Both the position numbers and the translations under genes were made by a program. Below, piece after piece: positions 8,299 through 15,635 of a stretch of 64,000 nt of DNA. This DNA is from JAIBBV01 sp044347745 (GTDB lineage Bacteria > Bdellovibrionota_C > UBA2361 > JAFLCA01): NCBI GenBank assembly GCA_044347745.1, contig JBIKUD010000006.1, forward strand, positions 1 through 64,000, in the 5' to 3' direction. Position 1 is the stretch's first letter; every line of letters begins with the position of its first letter. The notes under the pieces are model-generated. The model was given only the letters and a program-made list of their open reading frames with translations, did no database searches and was not told the DNA's origin.

Positions 8299-8888
8299 AT
8301 ATAGCATGTTGCGTTTTTGCCTCCCACAATCCGGGGAAGGCAAGGGAGGTCTCCCTTGTGCTTGCAGAGTTTGATATCCACTGTGTGACGGTTGCTGAGT
8401 TAGAAGCACAAAAGGGGCCAGCTCCTAAGCCCGAAGAAGCAGCAGGAACTTATGAAGGTAATGCTCGAATAAAAGCAGAGGCTTTTTTTAAGTGGTGCCA
8501 ACTGCCGTCCTTAGCAGATGATGCGGGTTTGGAAGTCGCAGCACTTCAGGGAGAGCCTGGGGTTGACTCAGCTGTGTATGCGGGGCCTGAGGCGGATAGT
8601 CAAGCAAATATAGATAAGCTCTTAAGCTCGCTTAAGGGGTGCACACATAGAGAAGCTCGTTTTGTGTCTCAACTTTATTTGAAGACAGAACATGGAGTTT
8701 ACCTAGAACGGGCATTTCTTGAGGGCAGGATTATTGAACAGATGCGCGGGCAGGGTGGTTTTGGCTACGACAGCGTTTTTGTACCAAGAGGGGAATCGCT
8801 TACATTGGCTGAAATAAAGACTGCGCGCGGTGAGGGTTATGCAACCCATAGGGTAAAAGCGCTGCGTGCCATGTTTTCCAAAAAATAA
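8295..8888 (+). CDS. rdgB: XTP/dITP (non-canonical purine) pyrophosphatase
   Basis: RdgB hydrolyses ITP, dITP and XTP to the monophosphates to keep deaminated bases out of DNA and RNA. The 197-residue protein shows the family signature ASHNPGKAREV near residues 9-19. It also has LADDAGLEVAALQGEPG in the middle, and GGFGYDSVF with the later His toward the C-terminus. The frame stays open upstream, but homology begins at this ATG, which overlaps the stop of the CPBP gene (ATGA). Length is normal for the family. Confidence 0.92.
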   Translation: MNIACCVFASHNPGKAREVSLVLAEFDIHCVTVAELEAQKGPAPKPEEAAGTYEGNARIKAEAFFKWCQLPSLADDAGLEVAALQGEPGVDSAVYAGPEADSQANIDKLLSSLKGCTHREARFVSQLYLKTEHGVYLERAFLEGRIIEQMRGQGGFGYDSVFVPRGESLTLAEIKTARGEGYATHRVKALRAMFSKK

Positions 8889-8897
8889 TAATACTGC

Positions 8898-9371
8898 TTA
8901 TTTCCGGGATTCTCCATCGAGAAGCCCTAACTGACGGCGGGCTTCAAAGAGCACAATTGAAACTGCGTTGCTTAAATTGAGGCTGCGTACGTGTTCGCAT
9001 ACCATAGGAATGCGGAGCACCTGTTCTTCTGGATATTTCGAGATGAACTCCTTTCCTAAGCCTTTTGTTTCGCTTCCAAAAACGAGTGCGTCGCCTGAGC
9101 TAAATCGCGCGTTCACATAACTACGAGTGCCAAACTTCGAAAGGAGCCATATTTTGCCGGGGTGGGTTGCCTTCTCAAACTCCTCAAAGTTTGAATGCAT
9201 CGATAGGGGTACCCAGGGCCAATAATCTAAGCCTGCTCGGCGCACAGTTCTATCTGAAATTTCAAAGGCAGGTGTACCGACAATATGAAGGGGCGTTTGG
9301 GTGGCCGCACATGTTCGGGCAATAGAGCCAGTATTTTGGGGTATTTGGGGGTCTACCAAGACAACGTGCAT
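8898..9371 (-). CDS. trmL: tRNA (cytidine/uridine-2'-O-)-methyltransferase TrmL
   Basis: TrmL is a SPOUT methyltransferase that modifies the 2'-O of the wobble base 34 in some tRNA-Leu. The 157-residue protein carries VDPQIPQNTGSIARTCAATQ near the start, then LVFGSETKGLG and IPM...RSLNLSNAVSIVLFEA, the knot that binds S-adenosylmethionine. The frame is open 39 codons further upstream, but homology begins at MHVVLVDP. That also places the start 55 bases from the divergent fpr start, leaving room for a shared promoter region. Confidence 0.92.
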   Translation of the reverse strand: MHVVLVDPQIPQNTGSIARTCAATQTPLHIVGTPAFEISDRTVRRAGLDYWPWVPLSMHSNFEEFEKATHPGKIWLLSKFGTRSYVNARFSSGDALVFGSETKGLGKEFISKYPEEQVLRIPMVCEHVRSLNLSNAVSIVLFEARRQLGLLDGESRK

Positions 9372-9426
9372 AAAAGCTTCTTGTGGTACTATTCCATCGC
9401 GAAAGCAATTTCTATATGCTTGGCGC

Positions 9427-10197
9427 ATGTTAAACGCAACTATTGTCAGAAAAATTGAGATTACCCCCGAGCTTTTTATTCTCCGCATTAAGCCGGATGA
9501 TGGGGTGGCAGATTTTAAGCCGGGCCAATACGTAGCGATTGGTCTTCCTGGTGATGCCCCTAGACCTGCAGATTCTCCCCCGGAGCGAGAACCTCAAAGC
9601 GCTGGGAAGCTTATTAAACGAGCATATTCAATAGGTTCTTCACCTCAAGAGAAGGGCTTTTACGAGTTTTACATCGCTATTGTGCCCGATGGTGCCTTAA
9701 CCTCTCGTTTGGTGCTGCCAAAAGAGGGCGATCGTATTTATGTGGCGCCAAAAGTGACGGGCACTTTTACCCTGGCGGAAGTGCCGGAGAATTCGCATCT
9801 AGTGCTTATTTCAACAGGCACGGGCCTTGCCCCATATATGTCGATGATTCGCACTGCGTCTACTTGGACGAGTTCGCGCAAGATAACCGTGGTTCACGGA
9901 GTACGCTATTCTAAAGACCTTGCATACAAAGAGGAATTAGAAGCTTTTCAGAAACAAGGCAATTTAACTTACTTACCAATCGTGAGTCGCCAAGACCCAG
10001 AATGGCAGGGGCATTGTGGGCATGTGCAGAAACTTTTTGAAAAAAATCTTTTATCGGTAGATCCTGCACGCGATCATGTCTACCTGTGCGGAAACCCGGC
10101 AATGGTTGAAGATGTTGAGAAACTGCTTGTGTCTAATGGCTTTGTAGTTCACGAACGCAAAACTCCAGGTAATTTGCATCTAGAAAAGTATTGGTAG
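9427..10197 (+). CDS. fpr: Ferredoxin-NADP+ reductase
   Basis: This 256-residue FAD enzyme passes electrons between NADPH and ferredoxin or flavodoxin. It shows RAYSIGS for FAD binding near residues 70-76. The NADP-binding GTGLAPYMSMIR comes near 135-146, LCGNPAMVEDVEKLL near 220, and the C-terminal HLEKYW is typical of the subclass I bacterial Fpr. The ATG gives the usual start; the upstream open frame runs through the divergent trmL region and is not coding. The pairing with trmL looks incidental. It may supply electrons for radical enzymes or oxidative stress repair. Confidence 0.93.
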   Translation: MLNATIVRKIEITPELFILRIKPDDGVADFKPGQYVAIGLPGDAPRPADSPPEREPQSAGKLIKRAYSIGSSPQEKGFYEFYIAIVPDGALTSRLVLPKEGDRIYVAPKVTGTFTLAEVPENSHLVLISTGTGLAPYMSMIRTASTWTSSRKITVVHGVRYSKDLAYKEELEAFQKQGNLTYLPIVSRQDPEWQGHCGHVQKLFEKNLLSVDPARDHVYLCGNPAMVEDVEKLLVSNGFVVHERKTPGNLHLEKYW

Positions 10198-10301
10198 AGA
10201 GCGCAAACGCGTACTCGAGTGCCGACGTCGACTCCTCAGCTTGGAATAAGCTGGAAGCTTTCTCATGTTTCGTAAATTTGAGATGGCTTCTAGGCGCGCT
10301 A

Positions 10302-10333
10302 AGATTAAATGCCAGGGAGATTAAATGCCAGGG
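10302..10333. repeat. Tandem 16-bp duplication
   Basis: AGATTAAATGCCAGGG occurs twice in direct succession (10302-10317 and 10318-10333) in the gap after fpr and just beyond purM. This is most likely replication slippage with no role I can name. Confidence 0.5.
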
Positions 10334-10354
10334 ATGGCATGTATGAGACCAGTT

Positions 10355-11545
10355 CTAGTAGTGAAAGGTGCCAAATTTACCATCAATAACTACTTCATTG
10401 CGTCCAGAGCCAAAATGCTCAACTACTCCCACGCGCCTTGATTCGAGCTTGAAGTAGTCAGCAATTGCCCGAGCAGTCGACGCGGTTTTCTCATTGCAAA
10501 TAATTTCTAGCCGATGCCCCATATTAAATACAGCGTACATCTCGGCCCAGGGCACTGATAAAGATTGCTGAATTAATTCAAAAATTGGGGGCACGGGGAA
10601 TAGGTCGGTTTTAATGTAGCGATTTCCCTTTCCAAAGTGGCCAATTTTAGTTTGTCCGCCGCCCGTGCAATGGACTATGCCATGAATTTCGACACCAGCT
10701 TCTTCGAGGAGTCGCTTAATAAATGGGGCATAAGAGCGGGTTGGTGAAAGCAGACTGCGAGCAATATTCTGGGTAAGTGGCTTAGGAGTGTCGAAAAGTT
10801 TCCACTTCCCTTGGTACGCTTTAAGCGGGTCTATCTCTGGAGCTAGAATTTCTGGATATTTCTGAGCATATTCAGATGCAATAAGGGCGTGACGAGCTAA
10901 TGTTAAGCCATTGCTTCCGATGCCTGAATTCGGGCTGTTTTCGTAGCCGCATTGGCCTGTGCTTGAAATACCAAGAATTACATCGCCATCAGCAATGCGG
11001 TTAAATGAAACCGCAACATCTCTTTTAACTCGAGCAAAGAGCGATGAGTCCACAATAAGAGTGCGGACAATATCTCCAACATCAGCCGTTTCCCCGCCGC
11101 AAAGCTCAATGTCAACGCCTTCACGTGCCAAGTTTGCAATGGTGTCGCGATATCCGGCAACAATTTGTTCGATGGCATCATCGGGGACGCATCTTTTATT
11201 GCGTCCAATGGTGTTACAAAGCGCAAGAGAATCGAATGCACCTACGCAGGCTACATCGTCCAAATTCATCACAAGACTGTCTTGAGCTAACGAGCGAAAC
11301 CAGGAAGGGTCGGACGATTCTTTAAAAGCAATATAAGCCACTATTGCTTTTGTCCCTGCCCCGTCTGCATGAAGTAACGAGTAGTAATTGGGGTTGCGGC
11401 ACACATCTGGGAATAATTCGGCGAAATATTCACGCCCTGGAGTATAACCGACGGCTGCGTGTACGCCTGCCTTGGAGGACGAGGCCCCCAAGGCAGCGTA
11501 AGAACCTGCTTCATTCGCAGGTGTATCTGAGGAGTTTTTACTCAC
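10355..11545 (-). CDS. purM: Phosphoribosylformylglycinamidine cyclo-ligase (PurM), long form
   Basis: PurM closes the imidazole ring of purines, making aminoimidazole ribotide from FGAM with ATP. The 396-residue protein is longer than the ~345 residues of the E. coli enzyme, which fits the larger form seen in some deltaproteobacteria and Bacteroidetes. Motifs include SLLHADGAGTKA, DSLVMNLDDVACVGA, CGGETADVGDIVRT and a C-terminal ATP-binding region with CTGGGQTKIG. It starts four bases inside the stop of the cytochrome c gene (ATGA overlap), so the two are one transcript with purM second. Confidence 0.88.
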   Translation of the reverse strand: MSKNSSDTPANEAGSYAALGASSSKAGVHAAVGYTPGREYFAELFPDVCRNPNYYSLLHADGAGTKAIVAYIAFKESSDPSWFRSLAQDSLVMNLDDVACVGAFDSLALCNTIGRNKRCVPDDAIEQIVAGYRDTIANLAREGVDIELCGGETADVGDIVRTLIVDSSLFARVKRDVAVSFNRIADGDVILGISSTGQCGYENSPNSGIGSNGLTLARHALIASEYAQKYPEILAPEIDPLKAYQGKWKLFDTPKPLTQNIARSLLSPTRSYAPFIKRLLEEAGVEIHGIVHCTGGGQTKIGHFGKGNRYIKTDLFPVPPIFELIQQSLSVPWAEMYAVFNMGHRLEIICNEKTASTARAIADYFKLESRRVGVVEHFGSGRNEVVIDGKFGTFHY

Positions 11546-11895
11546 TTGCGAAGCGAAAGAACGTACTTCACTAATGCGGTCATTTCTTCGTCAGAAGCCC
11601 CTGCAACAGGAGGCATCAATGGATTTAAACCAAGTGCAGCACCGCCTTTTTGCAAGAGTTCACGCAGTTTTGCCTCGTCAGTTGCGAACTTAAATGGACC
11701 AGTGGCCAGATTTCTTATAGTCCCAGGAGGCATAGCGGCCGCCACGGGACCATCGCCAGCACCGGTAATACCATGACAAGAAGCGCAGCGTTGATCGTAG
11801 GAGGCCTTACCGGCAGCCGCGTCAGCGTGAGCAGTCACAGAGGAAAAAAGAATGGGGGAGAAAGCGAACACAAACAGAGGCAAGTAACGTTTCAT
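11542..11895 (-). CDS. Periplasmic c-type cytochrome, class I
   Basis: This is a 117-residue exported protein. Residues 1-23 form a signal peptide ending THA, and mature heme-binding CASCH is at 37-41. A later Met in NPLMPP is the likely sixth ligand, about 58 residues after the CASCH motif. It is a small soluble electron carrier. The frame is open 23 codons upstream, but the signal peptide begins at the chosen ATG. Its stop overlaps the purM start. An upstream promoter near 11950 is likely but not clear. Confidence 0.88.
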   Translation of the reverse strand: MKRYLPLFVFAFSPILFSSVTAHADAAAGKASYDQRCASCHGITGAGDGPVAAAMPPGTIRNLATGPFKFATDEAKLRELLQKGGAALGLNPLMPPVAGASDEEMTALVKYVLSLRK

Positions 11896-12107
11896 AACGT
11901 CCATATGATGGTAGAGAGAGTTTATAACAAAGCTTCCAAGCTCCGACCTGGGGCCCTGAAGCATCTCACAGTTGAGTCAATATAAATCTGGGTATCTACA
12001 CAAGCAAGTACTTGGGAGCCAAAACCTTTTTATGCGCAAACCTCTGTTTGTTTAGTGTTGAAGCCTCATAGTTGTGCAAGCTCGCTTTAATTGGGTATTA
12101 TTAACTT

Positions 12108-12407
12108 ATGTGGGAATCGGTAGTTCGGGTTATACGGCGGCGCACTCGCGAGGACTGGCAGCAATTGACCCGGCAGCGTGTCGACGAACTGCTTGCATGG
12201 GCTCATGATCATGGGGAGCTCTCTGCCGTTTGTGGATTCCTCTTTGGCGTTGGAATGGTAATAGCATTTCGCTTTTTCCTAGCCTTACTTTTTTTAGTGG
12301 CGTTGCTCGCCTTTATAATCTGGAAAATAGCCCTGCCATCGAACCAGCAATTGCCGCGTCAGCTTCCAAATTCGGAAGTTGGGTCGACTGAGCCTGACGC
12401 AAAATAG
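12108..12407 (+). CDS. Small inner-membrane protein, hypothetical
   Basis: This 99-residue protein has a basic, Arg-rich N-terminal part (RRRTREDWQQL), a long hydrophobic stretch at about 41-74 that likely spans the membrane once or twice, and a polar tail. The N-terminal half would stay in the cytoplasm. I do not recognise a family. It stands apart from its neighbours by over 150 bases on both sides. Confidence 0.5.
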   Translation: MWESVVRVIRRRTREDWQQLTRQRVDELLAWAHDHGELSAVCGFLFGVGMVIAFRFFLALLFLVALLAFIIWKIALPSNQQLPRQLPNSEVGSTEPDAK

Positions 12408-12584
12408 TACACTACGGGGCGCGGTCTCTTTCTCGCCAAATACCCAGACATTCTAACTATTTGATTTGGAATAAGATCTTTTTGGTGACTGCTCGCATCT
12501 TAATAGGGATGGCGACTTAAGAGGCCTTGTCAAAATGCCGATAGGTAGATAGGGTACATTTATAAGAGTTTGCTTGTAGCTGCT

Positions 12585-12971
12585 ATGGGTTTACTCCAGT
12601 TTCTTCAGATTGCTGAAGACCTCGAACTTGCAGGTTTGCATTGGATGCCTGAAATAGGCGACGAGGTATCCGACCGTAAACATCCCGACAATATTTCAAT
12701 TCTTGTTGATCCGCAGGGGATGACTCCAATCGAATTACGTTCTTCCTACTTGTGGCTTCCTACCGTGGAGCAGATGGTTACCCAAGTTGAGGTGAGGCAA
12801 GCAATTTTGTTTCACGCAGGTTTAGAAGTGAGCGAGGCGGCATTTTGTTATAAGACCGTGTTACAAAGCCGAGGCGGGCCGATTGAGTCAAAGGCAAGCA
12901 CCCTTCGACTCGCTATGGGTATGGCCCTTCGTAATCTGCTCCTGTCTGGAACGCAGAGTCAAGTAAACTAA
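12585..12971 (+). CDS. Hypothetical soluble protein ending in a tandem repeat
   Basis: This 128-residue acidic protein has no signal peptide or membrane segment, and I know no family for it. The ATG at 12585 gives MGLLQFLQI. An upstream TTG (12570) is weaker. Its last codons fall in a perfect 15-bp tandem repeat, so the tail SQVN and the stop come from the repeat, and each unit has its own TAA. The real C-terminus may therefore be shifted or truncated. Confidence 0.5.
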   Translation: MGLLQFLQIAEDLELAGLHWMPEIGDEVSDRKHPDNISILVDPQGMTPIELRSSYLWLPTVEQMVTQVEVRQAILFHAGLEVSEAAFCYKTVLQSRGGPIESKASTLRLAMGMALRNLLLSGTQSQVN

Positions 12972-13001
12972 AGTCAAGTAAACTAAAGTCAAGTAAACTA
13001 A
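12957..13001. repeat. Three tandem copies of AGTCAAGTAAACTAA
   Basis: Three exact 15-base units run 12957-12971, 12972-12986 and 12987-13001. The first contains the stop codon of the upstream gene. Unit 3 is followed by GGTTAAAC. The region ends eight bases before the convergent DedA gene stop. Confidence 0.7.
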
Positions 13002-13009
13002 GGTTAAAC

Positions 13010-13642
13010 TTACTTCCCCTGTTCCTTTGATTGTTTGCGAGCTTGGCGCTTCTCTTTCACTTTTTTTCGGTACAACCAAATTCCGCCTGCAGCCAGCAAG
13101 GCTACAACAAAAAGAGAAATGCCTTTGACTTTTCGTATAGCGTCAAAGATTGCGTCATAGTGTTCTGCTGCAAGAAATCCAATCCCGAGCATCAGGGGCA
13201 CGCTAATCAAAGCGGCCACAGCATCGGCTATGAGGAAACGCCAAAAGTTCATACGCACGGCTCCACAAGTTAAGAAGGTGAGCGTGCGCAAATAAAAGAG
13301 ATGTCGTGCTATAAAAATCATTAAAATCGAGCGTTTTTCTAAGCTATTTTTGGCTTGAGCGAGCCCGTTTTGGCCAAAACGAAGGCGGAACCAAGCTTTC
13401 TTTGTTATCGAGGGCCCAAGACCTCTCCCAACGGAGTAAATAAATAAGTCGCCTAAGAGTGCGCCAAAGTAGCAGACCAAAAACATGAGGCGTAGGTCCG
13501 CTTGTCCTCGATGAACTAAAATGCCGGCAATAAGCAGGGGAATATCTTCTGGGATCGGGAGCCCGAGAGCGCCGCCAATAAGCGCGAGAAAGAGACCTAT
13601 ATAGGTCCATATTCCATCTAATGAGAGCAGCCACTGGTCCAT
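13010..13642 (-). CDS. DedA family membrane protein
   Basis: This is a 210-residue protein with about five to six membrane segments, of the DedA/SNARE-associated (VTT) family of lipid scramblase-like flippases needed for envelope integrity. Its early segment GALGLPIPEDIPLLIAG has the family Glu/Asp-rich turn, and later RHLFYLRTLTFLTCGAVRM matches the conserved RxxxxxR-type region. The tail is basic (KKVKEKRQARKQ). It runs convergent to the hypothetical gene and ends close to the tandem repeat. Confidence 0.85.
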   Translation of the reverse strand: MDQWLLSLDGIWTYIGLFLALIGGALGLPIPEDIPLLIAGILVHRGQADLRLMFLVCYFGALLGDLFIYSVGRGLGPSITKKAWFRLRFGQNGLAQAKNSLEKRSILMIFIARHLFYLRTLTFLTCGAVRMNFWRFLIADAVAALISVPLMLGIGFLAAEHYDAIFDAIRKVKGISLFVVALLAAGGIWLYRKKVKEKRQARKQSKEQGK

Positions 13643-13728
13643 GCAGGCACTATTATCCTAATTTATTCGCAAAGCAATTTAGGATCCGGGTTTGGCGCCA
13701 AGATAGTCTTCGGTGCGACAAATGTAAG

Positions 13729-14118
13729 CTAATTATTTTGTCCGTTTAGGACCAGGTCAATGCCATATAGTAGTTGTTGGCGCGTGAATGGTTTAGTTAT
13801 ATAGTAATCTGCGCCCACGCTGTATCCATTCATGATATCTTCTGCTTTATCTTCGCCAGTCAGCATTATAACCGGCAAATTTTGGGTGTGTTGATGCAGT
13901 TTCATGCGCGTCAGTACATCTAGTCCGTTCATTCCTGGCATCATCACATCTAAAATTACTAAGGTATAATCTATTGGTCGTGGTTCCGAGTCTAAAATTT
14001 GAACAGCTTTTGGGCCATCGTCAGTGGCAGTAACGGTATAGCCGGCACTTTCCAAGATAAGTTGGACCAGGTTTCGAATCATAGGGTCATCGTCAACGAT
14101 GAGTACACGTTTAGTCAT
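13729..14118 (-). CDS. Single-domain response regulator, CheY-like
   Basis: This 129-residue receiver domain has the acidic pocket DDD (9-11), phosphoacceptor Asp57 in ILDVMMPGMNG, Thr87 and Lys109 in ITKPF. It has no output domain. It lies 9 bases after an HDOD-domain gene and 15 kb downstream of no other regulator, in an operon with a hybrid kinase. It may receive phosphate from that kinase or from an unlinked one and act as a diffusible switch. Confidence 0.9.
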   Translation of the reverse strand: MTKRVLIVDDDPMIRNLVQLILESAGYTVTATDDGPKAVQILDSEPRPIDYTLVILDVMMPGMNGLDVLTRMKLHQHTQNLPVIMLTGEDKAEDIMNGYSVGADYYITKPFTRQQLLYGIDLVLNGQNN

Positions 14119-14127
14119 GGATTCTCC

Positions 14128-15633
14128 TCACGCGCTTAAGCTTACCGAGCGGTCGAGTAATTCGGCAAGCACGGAAATTGCTGCTTGCTCGCGGGCTGAA
14201 AGTTCTTTGTCGTTAGGGGGGAGCCGGTCTGCATAAATGACCCCGATAGCCCGTTGTCCAAATCCAACTGGAATTGCAACCAGTGGCCACCCATTTGGAA
14301 GCAATGGTTCGCCTTGGAATATGGGGCGTCCCTCTTTAAAGGCTGTAATGTCTGGAGCGGTGTCTAAACGAGAGTCTATGGTGCGTTCTATAGATTTTGC
14401 ATCAAGAGATTCAGCGCTGCTGCCTAACAACATGCGCCCCGATAATTTTCGCTTTCCACTTACCACCAACAGCAGCAATACCCGGTCGAATTTAAGGTTC
14501 CAAGCTAACGTTTCCATTACTGTGGTAACCACCGAGGCGGTCGATTCTCCGCTTTCTACTGCCTGGCGAATTTCATCAACATATTGCGAGAATTCATCAG
14601 CTTCTTTTGGTTTCGCCGAATCTCCTTTTGCCGATTCAAGATAGCCGGCGATGTATGCCGGCAAAGCGGGGAGTGAAAGTTCAATTGAATCACACTGTTT
14701 TTTAAATACCTCAGGCAAATCTCCCACCACTTGTTCGAGCAATTTGCCTGGTATATCTAAGCTTGCTTTAGTCTGCTCAAGCACTCGATCCAACTCAGCT
14801 CGATTTTTTGACGATACGATGACGGTTGCGATATTGCGCGAGGCTTTAACTGACGAAGCAATGCGCTCAATATCTATGCGTTCGTTCGGTAGCCCCTGAA
14901 CAGCGGAACTGGCTTTACCGGAAACCGCTGCTTGTAGAATATCTTTATAAAATGGTGGAAGCTCGAGAGCTTCAATAACTTCAAGGCTGAGTTCCAGTGG
15001 TGAAAGTCCTACGAGCTCTTTGATGCCTTGATCGAGGGGAACGCGCTTTGATTCAGCTCGTTTAATAGCGGCTTCATAAACTTGTGGAAAATAATAGGCC
15101 AGTAGTAATGTGCCCAGTTCTGCAAATGAACCGGCAAGGTAACCATATTCATCTGCTTTTGAAGTTTGTGGAGCGCCGGATTTACGCACTTGTGAGCTTA
15201 TCGAACTCGAGAGTAGCGAGGTAAGCACCGTTTGCCGTAAACAATTAGCGAAGGCCCCGCCGCGGCGAGCAAGCGGAACAAATTTTTGTAAAAGTACAAG
15301 CCCTGAGCAGAGTTCAGCCAGTGGTTTCATCCCAATTTGAACCACAGCTTGGCTTACGGTCATAATTGGTTTGGCTCTTCGATAAAATGAGCTATTTACG
15401 AGATGCAAGACGCGCGTGCCAAGTGAGGGCTCTTTTAAAATTACTTCGGTAACTTGATTGGCAGTAGTTCGCGGATCCGAGGTCAGCATCCGCAGTTCTG
15501 ATACAATCTTTGCGCTTGCTGGGAAATCGCCATCACGCCGCAAGGCGCTTCTTAATTTTTCAACAAATTCTTCGGCGGTCATCTGACCGGCTACCATTTC
15601 TGCATTAGTATCTATGCTACCTGCGTTGCTCAT
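14128..15633 (-). CDS. HDOD domain protein with C-terminal GAF domain
   Basis: This 501-residue cytoplasmic protein has an HDOD metal-free HD-like helical domain at about 20-230 and a likely GAF sensor domain near 360-490. HDOD proteins are signal-transduction scaffolds, often linked to c-di-GMP or nutrient control. The spacer near 240-350 is helical. It is encoded between the hybrid kinase (2-base gap upstream) and the CheY-like regulator (9-base gap), so a phosphorelay module is likely. Confidence 0.78.
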   Translation of the reverse strand: MSNAGSIDTNAEMVAGQMTAEEFVEKLRSALRRDGDFPASAKIVSELRMLTSDPRTTANQVTEVILKEPSLGTRVLHLVNSSFYRRAKPIMTVSQAVVQIGMKPLAELCSGLVLLQKFVPLARRGGAFANCLRQTVLTSLLSSSISSQVRKSGAPQTSKADEYGYLAGSFAELGTLLLAYYFPQVYEAAIKRAESKRVPLDQGIKELVGLSPLELSLEVIEALELPPFYKDILQAAVSGKASSAVQGLPNERIDIERIASSVKASRNIATVIVSSKNRAELDRVLEQTKASLDIPGKLLEQVVGDLPEVFKKQCDSIELSLPALPAYIAGYLESAKGDSAKPKEADEFSQYVDEIRQAVESGESTASVVTTVMETLAWNLKFDRVLLLLVVSGKRKLSGRMLLGSSAESLDAKSIERTIDSRLDTAPDITAFKEGRPIFQGEPLLPNGWPLVAIPVGFGQRAIGVIYADRLPPNDKELSAREQAAISVLAELLDRSVSLSA

Positions 15634-15635
15634 AC

